From: an uncultured Pelagibacteraceae bacterium
GTDB lineage: Bacteria > Pseudomonadota > Alphaproteobacteria > Pelagibacterales > Pelagibacteraceae
NCBI GenBank assembly: GCA_902541825.1
Contig: CACBRY010000002.1
Span: 1 to 62,060 of the forward strand
Direction: 5' to 3'
DNA: 62,060 bases
Numbering within the stretch: the stretch's first letter is position 1; every line of letters starts with the position of its first letter. The notes beneath the pieces were generated by a model. It was not told the DNA's origin and ran no database searches. It was given only the letters and a program-made list of their open reading frames with translations. Of this stretch, positions 39,488 to 47,628 are shown piece by piece. The position numbers were made by a program, and so were the translations under genes.

Positions 39488-40663
39488 ATGAAGAAAATTT
39501 TAACAATAATTTTAGCTTTATTGTTTTTTGGAAGCTTAAGCGCTAAAGCGAACGAAGAGCTCACTATAGAAAAACAGTTAGTTGGAATTGTTGGAGCAAT
39601 ATCAGGTACGGTTAAAACTGAAACCAGAGAATTAAAAACTGGTGACAAAATTTATTTAAATGAGACTATTTTAGCGGGTGCAGGTTCTGGTACTCAAATT
39701 TTATTATTAGATCAATCAACATTTACTATTGGTGAAGACTCAGAAGTTGTAATGGATACATTTATTTATGATCCAGCTACAAATGATGGAAAAATAGTTG
39801 CAAGTGTAAAACAAGGAAGTTTAAAAGTAATATCAGGACTAATAAGTAAGAAAAATCCTGATAGCCTAACTGTAGAAGTTCCAGAGGGTACTCTAGGTTC
39901 TAGAGGAACTGAGTTCCAAACAATTGTTTCAAGAGGAAAGACTGATACTTTATTAATCGGTCCAGGAAAAAATAACACCCTAGGTATGAGACCTGGCTCA
40001 GTTCTTGTTGGAAACAATTTTGGATCCACTCTATTGGATAACCCTTACAGCATCACATCAATGACAAAAGGTAAAGCTCCTGGTCAGGCAAAAAAGATTA
40101 CTAAAAACCAGTTAAAGAAATTTAATAAGAAAATGAAGGCATTGCGAGTTGCAAAATATACCTCTGACGACCCAAAAGCTGAGAGAAAAAAGATTAAAAA
40201 AGAACTTAAAAAAGAATTAAAAGCTCTAGGATTTGAAAAAGAAGAAATTAAATCAATTATAAAAGAAAATATTAAAAAAGATAAAAAGAAAAAAGTAGCT
40301 ATCAAAACTGAAAGAGCCGAAAAAAAGAAAAAAGCTAAAGCAGAAAAGAAAAAAAATAAAAAGAAAAAAGCTGTTAAGAAAAAAGGGTCTAAAAAGAAAA
40401 AAGCAGTTAAGAAAAAAGGCTCTAAAAAGAAAAAGGCTGTAAAGAAAAAAGCTTCTAAGAAGAAAAAGGCAGTGAAAAAGAAAGCTACTAAAAAGAAAAA
40501 AGTAGTGAAGAAAAAAACTAAAAAGAAAAAAGTTGTTAAGAAAAAACCTAAGAAAAAGAAAAAAGTAGTTAAGAAAAAACCTAAGAAAAAGAAAAAAATT
40601 CAAAAGAAAAAAAGAACAGCTAAGAAAAAAGCTAAGAAAAAGAAAAGAAGAAAAAAGAAGTAA
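39488..40663 (+). CDS. FecR-domain periplasmic protein with a polylysine C-terminal tail
   Basis: 391 aa from the ATG at 39488, which gives a clean signal peptide (MKKILTIILALLFFGSLSAKA); the 28 residues upstream in the ORF track look untranslated. A FecR domain (about 30-180) has GAISGTVKTETRELKTGDKIY, GSGTQILLLDQSTFTIGEDSE and PEGTLGSRGTEF. The last 120 or so residues are almost entirely Lys with Ala/Val/Ser/Gly in an 11-residue pattern KKKKAVKKKGS, like histone H1 tails. Upstream and downstream are the TPR-barrel and CHASE2-phosphatase genes. What the cationic tail binds (wall, LPS or DNA) is unknown. Confidence 0.83.
   Translation: MKKILTIILALLFFGSLSAKANEELTIEKQLVGIVGAISGTVKTETRELKTGDKIYLNETILAGAGSGTQILLLDQSTFTIGEDSEVVMDTFIYDPATNDGKIVASVKQGSLKVISGLISKKNPDSLTVEVPEGTLGSRGTEFQTIVSRGKTDTLLIGPGKNNTLGMRPGSVLVGNNFGSTLLDNPYSITSMTKGKAPGQAKKITKNQLKKFNKKMKALRVAKYTSDDPKAERKKIKKELKKELKALGFEKEEIKSIIKENIKKDKKKKVAIKTERAEKKKKAKAEKKKNKKKKAVKKKGSKKKKAVKKKGSKKKKAVKKKASKKKKAVKKKATKKKKVVKKKTKKKKVVKKKPKKKKKVVKKKPKKKKKIQKKKRTAKKKAKKKKRRKKK
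40364..40600 (+). repeat. Lysine-rich tandem coding repeats in the FecR-protein tail
   Basis: Imperfect units of about 24-33 nt of the form AAAAAGAAAAAAGCxGTTAAGAAA repeat here, encoding KKKKAVKKKGS / KKKKVVKKKPK. They are in frame with the FecR-protein gene, and the A-rich strand is a likely slippage substrate. Confidence 0.8.
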
Positions 40664-40696
40664 TCTTCAATAAATACTCAATACCATTTACTTTAC

Positions 40697-40702
40697 TATA
40701 AT
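40697..40702 (+). promoter_or_regulatory. Candidate -10 element before the CHASE2-phosphatase gene
   Basis: A perfect TATAAT at 40697 lies 19 nt before the GTG start of the CHASE2-phosphatase gene, within the 57-nt gap after the FecR gene. No good -35 hexamer is at 17 nt, so the support is weak and the gene may simply be read through from upstream. Confidence 0.25.
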
Positions 40703-40720
40703 TAGAGTTAAATTCCTTTT

Positions 40721-42772
40721 GTGAAAGCTTTTTTTCAAAAACATACTAATTATTTTGTCTTTTTAACCTTATTAGTTTTCCTCATTTTAATAAAAATAAT
40801 TAATCCTGCATTTGTGAAATCAATTTCATACTTAAGTTTTGATTTATATCAAAAAGTATTTGCTGAAAAAAAAGACTCGGATGTTGTTATAATAGATATT
40901 GATGAAAGCAGTTTGGGAAAGTTTGGTCAGTTTCCTTGGAATAGAAAAGTTTTTGCAGATATTTTGGATAAAATAAATGAGTCCAATCCAAAAGCGATAG
41001 GTTTCGATATTTTTTTTACTGAGAAAGATAAACAGTCTCCTGATGAAATTATAAAATCATATGGTTTAGTTCCGGCTGATATAGCAGAGCTTCAGAATTT
41101 AAAAAGTCCAGATGAAATTTTTTCTGAGAAACTTAAACAATCTAAATCAATAATTGCAGTTTTAGGGAGCAATGTTCCTTCACATTCCAATTATGATCGA
41201 AAAGCTAAGGCCAGATTTTTATCTAAAGGTGGTGATCCAAAGAAATTTACTTATCAATATCCATATTCAATTGGTTCACTTGAAGTATTAGAAAAAGATG
41301 TAAAAGGCTTAGGTTCAATTTCTTTCTTAGATCAATTAGATGGTATTATCCGATCATTACCACTAGTGGTACAGTTTGATAAGAAGATATATCCAACCAT
41401 GGGATTAGAAATGGTTCGAGTGGGCTCAAAACAAAAAAATATTTATGTTGAATTAAACGAAGTTGGCATTCAAAGAATTAGTGCCCGACCCTATAAAATT
41501 AATTCAGACCCTAATGGTATAATTTGGATTAAATACAAAAAGTCAGATAAAAATCAGTATATATCTGCTGGTGATGTTTATGACGGCAAATTCCAATCAG
41601 ATTTTTTTACAGATAAATATGTTTTGATTGGTGCCTCTGCACAAGGTCTTTTTGATTTAGTCAAAACTCCTCTTGGGATAACTATTCCAGGAGTTGAAGT
41701 TCATGCTAATGTTATTGAGAATATTTTAGATCAATCCTATTTAATAAGAAATCCTAATACGTATATATTTGAGCTGTTATTTTCTATTATTGTAGCTCTG
41801 ATTACATTTATCTTATCTCAAAGAGTAAAACCTAAATTAAGCTTATCTATTTTTTTTGGAAATATTTTAGCGATAATAGTTATCGGTTTTTATATCTATA
41901 AATTTAGATCTGAATTGGTCGATATGAGTTATCCAATTTTTATTGTAACAGTAACTTTTTTAACGGGTTTATATTTTAGATTTATTGAGGAAAATAAAAT
42001 AGCTTTAGATAACTTACAAAAAGAAGCTAAACTTTTAAAAGAACGTGAGCTTGCAGCCGGAGTTCAAAAAAGTTTATTCCCAGATATATCAAAATTTGAA
42101 AACTTCATTTTTGCCAAAAACGTGCCAGCCCGAGATGTATCTGGAGATTATTTTGATGTTGTAAGATCAACACCAGAAGAATACTTTTTTACCTTAGCTG
42201 ATGTATCAGGAAAAGGAGTTAAAGCGGGTATGTATATGGCAAAAGCATCTTCAATATTTAGAACGCTAACAAATTTAAAGTTTTCGTTAGAAAAAGTAGT
42301 CTTTGGAGTAAATAATGAACTTGTTGAAGCAAAATTTAAAGGAATGTTTGTGACTGCTGTTTTTGGTAAATTGAATATTAAAACAGGAGAACTCGTATTT
42401 ATTAATGCTGGTCACGAAAGTATTTTAACTTTTGATCAAAATAAAAATTATGAATACATCAAATCAGAAATGCCACCCATTGGAATTGTTAAATATTTTA
42501 CCGAGTCGATGGTCAAATCTAATACCATGAACCTTAAGGATAAGACATTTGTGGTTTATACTGACGGTGTAACCGAAGGTTATTTAAAAAATGGTGAGGA
42601 GTTAGGGGCCGAAGGAGTTCAAAAAATTATAGATGGCATGTCAGAAGTCACACCGAAAACTATTGTCGAGTCTATTGAAAAAGAATTAAATTGGGGTGCT
42701 GAAAAGTTAAGAGATGATATTACTTGTATGGCTATAAATATAAATAATACTGAATTAATAAAGAAAAAATAA
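40721..42772 (+). CDS. CHASE2-sensor PP2C (SpoIIE-type) serine phosphatase
   Basis: 683 aa. An N-terminal TM helix (about 12-30), an extracytoplasmic CHASE2 domain (about 45-335: VVIIDIDESSLGKFGQFPWNR, AIGFDIFFTEKD, ISFLDQLDGIIRSLPLV, YVLIGASAQGLFDLVKTPLG), three TM helices (345-425), and a cytosolic SpoIIE phosphatase (about 445-680: SGDYFDVV, ADVSGKGVKAGMYMAKA, NAGHESILTF, VVYTDGVTEG, RDDITCMAI). It would relay a periplasmic signal to a phosphorylated STAS protein. GTG start. It follows the FecR gene; FecR and CHASE2 genes are often neighbours in other genomes, usually with a cyclase output rather than a phosphatase. Confidence 0.92.
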   Translation: MKAFFQKHTNYFVFLTLLVFLILIKIINPAFVKSISYLSFDLYQKVFAEKKDSDVVIIDIDESSLGKFGQFPWNRKVFADILDKINESNPKAIGFDIFFTEKDKQSPDEIIKSYGLVPADIAELQNLKSPDEIFSEKLKQSKSIIAVLGSNVPSHSNYDRKAKARFLSKGGDPKKFTYQYPYSIGSLEVLEKDVKGLGSISFLDQLDGIIRSLPLVVQFDKKIYPTMGLEMVRVGSKQKNIYVELNEVGIQRISARPYKINSDPNGIIWIKYKKSDKNQYISAGDVYDGKFQSDFFTDKYVLIGASAQGLFDLVKTPLGITIPGVEVHANVIENILDQSYLIRNPNTYIFELLFSIIVALITFILSQRVKPKLSLSIFFGNILAIIVIGFYIYKFRSELVDMSYPIFIVTVTFLTGLYFRFIEENKIALDNLQKEAKLLKERELAAGVQKSLFPDISKFENFIFAKNVPARDVSGDYFDVVRSTPEEYFFTLADVSGKGVKAGMYMAKASSIFRTLTNLKFSLEKVVFGVNNELVEAKFKGMFVTAVFGKLNIKTGELVFINAGHESILTFDQNKNYEYIKSEMPPIGIVKYFTESMVKSNTMNLKDKTFVVYTDGVTEGYLKNGEELGAEGVQKIIDGMSEVTPKTIVESIEKELNWGAEKLRDDITCMAININNTELIKKK

Positions 42773-42778
42773 TCCAAG

Positions 42779-44986
42779 ATGATAAAGAGGTTATTTTTAA
42801 TTTCATTTTGTTTATGTTTTGTAATGCAAACTGTTCATGCAGGAATAGTTGAGCCTGTTTTTAAACAATTTAAAGATCCAAATCAAGATGGTGTAGATAA
42901 TGTACCATCAACAGTTTCAATACAAATTACTCCTGATGGAAAAAAAATGTTTTTATTGGATCATCTTGAAAATGCAGGTTCTAAAAAAGTTTATATTTAT
43001 GATTTAACAACACCATTTGATATTAGCACTTTGGATGTCACAAATAGAACAATAGTAAGTTTAGATGGTTATGGAGATAATATGGGAGGCAATAATGACA
43101 ATAAAGATATAGAATTTAATAATGATGGAACAAAAGTGTTTTTTTTTAGTGAATATGGTACATTGCAAATTCATAATTTAACAACTCCATATGATGTAGC
43201 TTCAATCTCATCTTCAACAGTTGTAGCTGATGATGGACTTAATTATAAAACTAAGTATTCTGTAAATAACATTAAAGGTGTCGAATTTAATAATGATGGA
43301 ACAAAAATGTATTTTGTTGATGGAACGCAAAATGCAACTAAAATAGCACAAATTAATCTTTCCACTCCATTTGATCCCACGTCAGGAACTAAAGTACATA
43401 CTCTTGATACAGAACCTGCGGGAGTCGCATTTTATACAATGGAACCATCTTTTGATGACGATGGTACAAGATTATACATAAGTGAAGCTCTTAATAATTC
43501 AACTGGTGCTACTACTTATATGTATGTTTACAAATTATCTAATCCATTTGAATTAAGTTCTGCGACTTTTGCTGGCAAATGGCCAATTACTGCTAATGGT
43601 CGAAATATTTCTGCATACTCATGGACTTTTGGAAATAATGGTATGAAGGCTTATATTGCAACTGAGGATGCTAATGCTGATGGAGACGATATAATTTATG
43701 AATATGATTTAACTTGTCCTTATGGAATTGTAATTTGTGAAACAGATGCTGTTACAGCTATAGGGGCTCAAGTAGAAATTGCTAAAAATGTAATTCATCA
43801 AAATTCTTCAACAATTTTCAAAAGATTTGATTGGTTACGAAGAAATGATGAAAGAGCTAATTTAACTAATCATGAAGTTAAATTGAATATTAATAATCCA
43901 ATTTTAGCAGCATTAAAAACTAACTTTGAAAATTCATTAAAAAATATTCAATTTACACCAGCATCATTAAAAAAAGAAAATACTAATAAAAATAAAAAAA
44001 ATTGGTCTCATTGGTCTCACGTAGATGTTTCATTTGGAAGAGTAGGCGATACAGGATCTTCTAAACCTAAAGAAGTTGATACTTGGGGTGTAATGTATGG
44101 TTTAGACAAATTAGTAAATAGTAAGATTTTTGGTTATGCATTTCGATATGGTATAGATCAAGTTGATTTAGAAGATGGATCAAGCAATGAATTAGAATCT
44201 CACACATTCTCTCTAAATATGTACAGCAGCGTACCTTTAAAAAGACAATCCAATTTAAATTTATTATTAGGAGTTAGTTATTTAAGAATAGACCAGTTAG
44301 ATAAAAAAAATCGTGAAACTGGTGAAAGAAATGGAAAACAAATTTACACATCAATTAGTTATGAAAATGAAAATGCATTTACCAAATATGATTTAATTCC
44401 ATTCGGTAAGTTTGAAATGGGTATCACTCAATTTTCAGATTATACTAATTTTGATGTTGTTTCCAATAATATCGAAAATCATGAAAGACTTAGATTTAGA
44501 ACAGGTAGTGCCTCAGCAGGTTTAAAATTTGATAGTATTTTATATTTAAAAGATAAAACTTTAAGTCGAAATGGTTTTATTGAATATATTTATGATTTAA
44601 CACCAGATATTGATCATAATGTTAGAAGCCATATCGATAATGTTTCTGTAAAAAAAACAATCAAGACACATTCATTACACAATGTAAAAGGAAATATAGG
44701 CTTTGAATATATGAATTCAAAAGGCTCAACTATAGCTATAAATTACGAAAGATTTCAAAGTCTTCACGAATCCGGACATAAAGACAGTTTACTTATTAAG
44801 CTTGGAACAGCGAAGAAACAAAATGCAAATTTTGATGTAATTTATGATCCAACAAACAATAATAAGACTGAGTTAAGTTATACAAAAAAGTTTAATAATT
44901 TTAATGTCAAAATAGACTCAAACTACAGTTTATTCAGTAGGATACCTGAATATGGTGCAAATTTGCAAATTTCTGGAATTTTTTAA
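42779..44986 (+). CDS. Propeller-type passenger with autotransporter barrel (surface protein)
   Basis: 735 aa. Signal peptide (ends VHAG). The passenger (about 25-330) is built of repeated pairs, FNNDGTKxxFxx followed by YxLTTPFDxST (e.g. IYDLTTPFDIST, IHNLTTPYDVAS, INLSTPFDPTS, YKLSNPFELSS), a beta-propeller-like pattern seen in marine and phage-associated proteins. A linker follows, and from about residue 400 a beta-barrel domain of autotransporter type ends in the terminal aromatic SGIF. Likely displayed on the cell surface. It starts 6 nt after the CHASE2-phosphatase gene and closes the surface locus. Confidence 0.8.
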   Translation: MIKRLFLISFCLCFVMQTVHAGIVEPVFKQFKDPNQDGVDNVPSTVSIQITPDGKKMFLLDHLENAGSKKVYIYDLTTPFDISTLDVTNRTIVSLDGYGDNMGGNNDNKDIEFNNDGTKVFFFSEYGTLQIHNLTTPYDVASISSSTVVADDGLNYKTKYSVNNIKGVEFNNDGTKMYFVDGTQNATKIAQINLSTPFDPTSGTKVHTLDTEPAGVAFYTMEPSFDDDGTRLYISEALNNSTGATTYMYVYKLSNPFELSSATFAGKWPITANGRNISAYSWTFGNNGMKAYIATEDANADGDDIIYEYDLTCPYGIVICETDAVTAIGAQVEIAKNVIHQNSSTIFKRFDWLRRNDERANLTNHEVKLNINNPILAALKTNFENSLKNIQFTPASLKKENTNKNKKNWSHWSHVDVSFGRVGDTGSSKPKEVDTWGVMYGLDKLVNSKIFGYAFRYGIDQVDLEDGSSNELESHTFSLNMYSSVPLKRQSNLNLLLGVSYLRIDQLDKKNRETGERNGKQIYTSISYENENAFTKYDLIPFGKFEMGITQFSDYTNFDVVSNNIENHERLRFRTGSASAGLKFDSILYLKDKTLSRNGFIEYIYDLTPDIDHNVRSHIDNVSVKKTIKTHSLHNVKGNIGFEYMNSKGSTIAINYERFQSLHESGHKDSLLIKLGTAKKQNANFDVIYDPTNNNKTELSYTKKFNNFNVKIDSNYSLFSRIPEYGANLQISGIF

Positions 44987-44993
44987 ATAATTT

Positions 44994-45248
44994 TTATTTT
45001 AATAAGTCTTGAAGCTTATTTTCTTTTTCTAAAGCTCTAACTTCATCATAACCACCAATGTGTTGATCATCAAAAAATATTTGTGGGATCGTTCTTTTTC
45101 CATTAGCTTTTTTAATCATCTCATCCATTGCACCGTCAACTGTTGCAATATCTATTTCTTTAAAAGGAGCATTATTTCGGGTAAGTAATCTTTTTGCAGC
45201 ATCGCAATAATTACAAAATGGACCTGTATATATTACAACATTTTTCAT
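44994..45248 (-). CDS. grxC: Glutaredoxin 3-like dithiol glutaredoxin
   Basis: 84 aa thioredoxin-fold reductant. Active site GPFCNYCDAA (Cys12, Cys15; CNYC where CPYC is usual), cis-proline segment RTIPQIFFDD and GGYDEV glutathione-site loop. Cytoplasmic disulfide/glutathione redox. Convergent with the autotransporter gene (7 nt gap) and 3 nt downstream of the DUF2805-like gene, in one minus-strand unit. Confidence 0.93.
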   Translation of the reverse strand: MKNVVIYTGPFCNYCDAAKRLLTRNNAPFKEIDIATVDGAMDEMIKKANGKRTIPQIFFDDQHIGGYDEVRALEKENKLQDLLK

Positions 45249-45251
45249 ACT

Positions 45252-45548
45252 TTAAAAATAGTCACCTTTTTTTAATTTACTAGTAATTAGTTTTCTAGAA
45301 TATTCAAATTTCTTTCTATGTTTGATACTTTTTTGATTTACTCTTTTTCTCCATAGTCTAAATGAAGAAGGCTTAATAGACCTTCTCATTATTTTGATAA
45401 CATCAGATTCTTTGTAACCAGTCTTTTTTTCAATTTCTTCAAAAGTGATACGATCTGCCCAGGCAGCCCAAATGACCCAATCTGGATCTTCGATATTTGG
45501 CTCAGGATTTTTGACCCTGGTGACAGGCCTGTGACCTTTTTTTTTCAT
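45252..45548 (-). CDS. DUF2805/TIGR03643-like small protein
   Basis: 98 aa, basic, with DPDWVIWAAWADRITFEEIEKKTGYKESDVIKIMRRSIKPSSFRLWRKRV, the pattern of the TIGR03643 (DUF2805) family with an HTH-like middle. Function is not established. Shine-Dalgarno AAAGGA precedes the ATG. Co-transcribed with grxC. A small ORF and hairpin lie directly upstream (45556-45658). Confidence 0.85.
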   Translation of the reverse strand: MKKKGHRPVTRVKNPEPNIEDPDWVIWAAWADRITFEEIEKKTGYKESDVIKIMRRSIKPSSFRLWRKRVNQKSIKHRKKFEYSRKLITSKLKKGDYF

Positions 45549-45555
45549 AAATCCT

Positions 45556-45630
45556 TTATATTTGAAAAAAAATGATAATGCATTTTTTTTGGAATATGCT
45601 ATTGTAATTTTGATAGTCCTTCTTAGCCAT
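45556..45630 (-). CDS. Possible 24-aa leader ORF upstream of the DUF2805 gene
   Basis: On the minus strand CGGGAGCTAAAGATG gives a good Shine-Dalgarno 7 nt before an ATG that opens MAKKDYQNYNSIFQKKCIIIFFQI, ending 7 nt before the next gene's start. Both Shine-Dalgarno and ATG lie in the loop of a 10-bp hairpin. It may be a short leader peptide or chance; coding evidence is limited to the ribosome site. Confidence 0.35.
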   Translation of the reverse strand: MAKKDYQNYNSIFQKKCIIIFFQI

Positions 45631-45667
45631 CTTTAGCTCCCGGTTTTTAAGGACTATCTTTTTTTTT
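45612..45667 (+). terminator. Hairpin with T-run (intrinsic terminator or end of a small RNA)
   Basis: Perfect inverted repeat GATAGTCCTT (45612-45621) / AAGGACTATC (45649-45658) with a 27-nt loop, followed on the plus strand by nine T's. No plus-strand gene ends nearby, so it would terminate a small RNA or read-through from 42779. Read on the minus strand, the same hairpin is in the leader of the DUF2805-grxC unit. Confidence 0.5.
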
Positions 45668-45668
45668 A

Positions 45669-46100
45669 CCTATTTCAAAAATATCCTTATCAAGCCTTGT
45701 CGGAATTTAGCATTTTCAATGAACTGATTTTAAATTATTGTAAATTTTGATATCAACTCAATGCTTAGTTTTCAAAATATTTACTTAAATTAATTAATTG
45801 GAATAAGTGTTCTCTTAATATTTCATTTAAATACTTCAGAAATTAATTTTAATTAATACAATTAAAGCGAGTATAAGAATCATTTTTAATTAAAATCTTT
45901 AAATTTTAATATTTTGATGTTTTTTTAAAAAATTAATTTTGGATTAATTGTAAATGAGATCAAAAAAGCCTAAAAATCTTCATTTTTTTTGTTGCATTAA
46001 TACAACATTTGTAAAAAATCATTGTAATTCCCGCACTACTTAAGGCATTAAACTAGTAAAAAATTGAAGTTTGTGTTAATTAAACTCTAATTAATTAATT
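45669..46100. other. AT-rich intergenic region, no gene seen
   Basis: About 430 nt between the hairpin and the outer-membrane protein gene, strongly A/T-rich. Two copies of TTAATTAATTGGAA(T/G) occur (about 45788 and 46094), the second overlapping the Shine-Dalgarno of the next gene. I see no convincing ORF, tRNA or strong promoter. The long leader suggests regulation of the downstream barrel protein. Confidence 0.5.
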
Positions 46101-46114
46101 AATTGGAAGATAAT

Positions 46115-46774
46115 ATGAAAAAAATACAAACAATTTTAATAACTTTGCTATTTGCAGGTTTTTCAACGTTTTCTTATGCTGAGGGTAAGATGGGTCTTAC
46201 AATCACAGGATTAGATGCGCGTGCTGATGGTGAAGAAATGACAAGAGGCACTAAACAAGTTAGAGGTGAGGATATTCATGGTATTTTTGCTTCTTTCTTT
46301 ATCGAAAAAGATTTAGGAACAATGTCTGTTGGTCTTGATATAAACCCACTGGATATTGCCAAGGGTTCAGTTACTAACGTAAGATCAGGAACAAACGGTG
46401 CTGTTGTCCAAACAAACACTGCTACAGTAGAAATTACTGATAACATTGGTGTGTATGGAACTATGGATCTAGGTGATACAGGTGCTTACATTAAAGCAAT
46501 GGTGTCTTCACATAATATGGAAGCAACAACTGATATAAAAAACAAAACTACAACTGATACACAAACTAATTCTACTTACCCAAGCGAAAGATTTTTAGGT
46601 GGACACATAAGTATAGGTGTTGAAAAAGATCTAGGTGATGTATTTATTAGAGGTGAAGCAGGATTAAGTGAATACGAGAAAGTAACAAGTAAATCTAGCT
46701 CTGGTAATACAACAGTAGAGGCTCAGATTGAAAACGGAATTCACGCAAGAATCAGTATTGGTAGAACTTTTTAA
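46115..46774 (+). CDS. Small outer-membrane beta-barrel protein
   Basis: 219 aa from the ATG at 46115 (GGAAG Shine-Dalgarno), which gives a signal peptide MKKIQTILITLLFAGFSTFSYAE; the TTG at 46103 in the track is less likely. The mature protein is made of alternating amphipathic strands (GIFASFFIEKDLGTMSVGLDI, NIGVYGTMDLGDTGAYIKAMV, GHISIGVEKDLGDVFIRGEAGL) and ends in Phe (ISIGRTF), the outer-membrane insertion signal. Fits an eight-to-ten-strand OMP of unknown ligand. It is monocistronic, with a strong terminator 20 nt after the stop. Confidence 0.8.
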   Translation: MKKIQTILITLLFAGFSTFSYAEGKMGLTITGLDARADGEEMTRGTKQVRGEDIHGIFASFFIEKDLGTMSVGLDINPLDIAKGSVTNVRSGTNGAVVQTNTATVEITDNIGVYGTMDLGDTGAYIKAMVSSHNMEATTDIKNKTTTDTQTNSTYPSERFLGGHISIGVEKDLGDVFIRGEAGLSEYEKVTSKSSSGNTTVEAQIENGIHARISIGRTF

Positions 46775-46795
46775 TTAAAGTTTTATTAAAAATTT

Positions 46796-46832
46796 AAAAA
46801 AGACCAGCTTAAATAAGCTGGTCTTTTTTTTT
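46796..46832 (+). terminator. Intrinsic terminator after the OMP gene
   Basis: AAAAGACCAGCTT / AAGCTGGTCTTTT stem with a 4-nt AAAT loop, followed by a long T-run: a textbook rho-independent terminator. The A-run on the left arm could make it work in both directions. Confidence 0.93.
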
Positions 46833-46857
46833 ATTTTGGAAAGTATATATTGTTTCA

Positions 46858-47616
46858 ATGAACTTAGGCTTTATAGGAACAGGAAATATTGTTTCAGATG
46901 TAATAACTGGTATAAGCAAATCAAAAATCAAATATCAAAAAATAATAATTTCACCAAGAAATAAAAAAAAAGCACTTTACTTAAAAAAATATTTCAAAAA
47001 AGTTATTATTGCTAAAGATAATCAAGATGTTATCAATATGGCAAACTGGGTATTTCTTGGGGTGTTACCTAAGGTTGGAGAAGCAATACTGCCCAAACTT
47101 CGCTTTAGAAATAAACAAATAGTAGTGAGCTTTATGTCTACTACAAATTATGAAAAATTAAAAAAATTAATTAAAACAAAATCTATCATTATTAGAGCCA
47201 TCCCCATGCCTCCCATTAGAATGGGCAAAGGTCCGGTCGCAATTTTTCCACCGAATAAAAAAGTAAAAAGTTTTTTCGATAAAATTGGTACAACTATTGA
47301 GATAAAAAATGAAAAATTATCAAAAAATTTTTGGGCAATTTCAGGAACTATGGCTTCGTTTTATGAGCTATTAGATATTTTATCAAAATGGTTGATAAGA
47401 AAAAAAACAAATGAACTAGACTCTCAAAAATATGTAACTTTATTATATTCTGCTTTGGCAGAACTGGCAGTGACTAATTCATCTAAGCCATTAAAAAATT
47501 TGGTAAATGAACAAACACCAGGAGGACTTAACTGGCAGGGTCTTAATGAACTGAGAAACTCTGGCTATTATAGATTATTGGAAAAATCACTTAAGAAAAT
47601 TTATAAGAGATTATAA
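46858..47616 (+). CDS. Pyrroline-5-carboxylate reductase-like NAD(P) oxidoreductase
   Basis: 252 aa of ProC type. N-terminal MNLGFIGTGNIVSDVITGI is a Rossmann dinucleotide site. RAIPMPPIRMGKGPVAI corresponds to the ProC R-x-MPN region, and the C-terminal helical domain has NEQTPGGLNWQGLNELRNSG, similar to the ProC signature (PGGTT..GL..L). The changes from MPN to MPP and the unusual signature suggest a paralogue rather than the housekeeping ProC. It lies 6 nt upstream of livG, so it may act on an imported amino acid or its derivative. Confidence 0.8.
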   Translation: MNLGFIGTGNIVSDVITGISKSKIKYQKIIISPRNKKKALYLKKYFKKVIIAKDNQDVINMANWVFLGVLPKVGEAILPKLRFRNKQIVVSFMSTTNYEKLKKLIKTKSIIIRAIPMPPIRMGKGPVAIFPPNKKVKSFFDKIGTTIEIKNEKLSKNFWAISGTMASFYELLDILSKWLIRKKTNELDSQKYVTLLYSALAELAVTNSSKPLKNLVNEQTPGGLNWQGLNELRNSGYYRLLEKSLKKIYKRL

Positions 47617-47628
47617 TCTGATGTGGTA

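Noticed and set aside
40253-40603. Minus-strand ORF of Phe/Leu repeats opposite the FecR-protein tail
   Set aside because: It is the reverse complement of lysine codons (AAA/AAG to TTT/CTT), so an artefact of the repeat.
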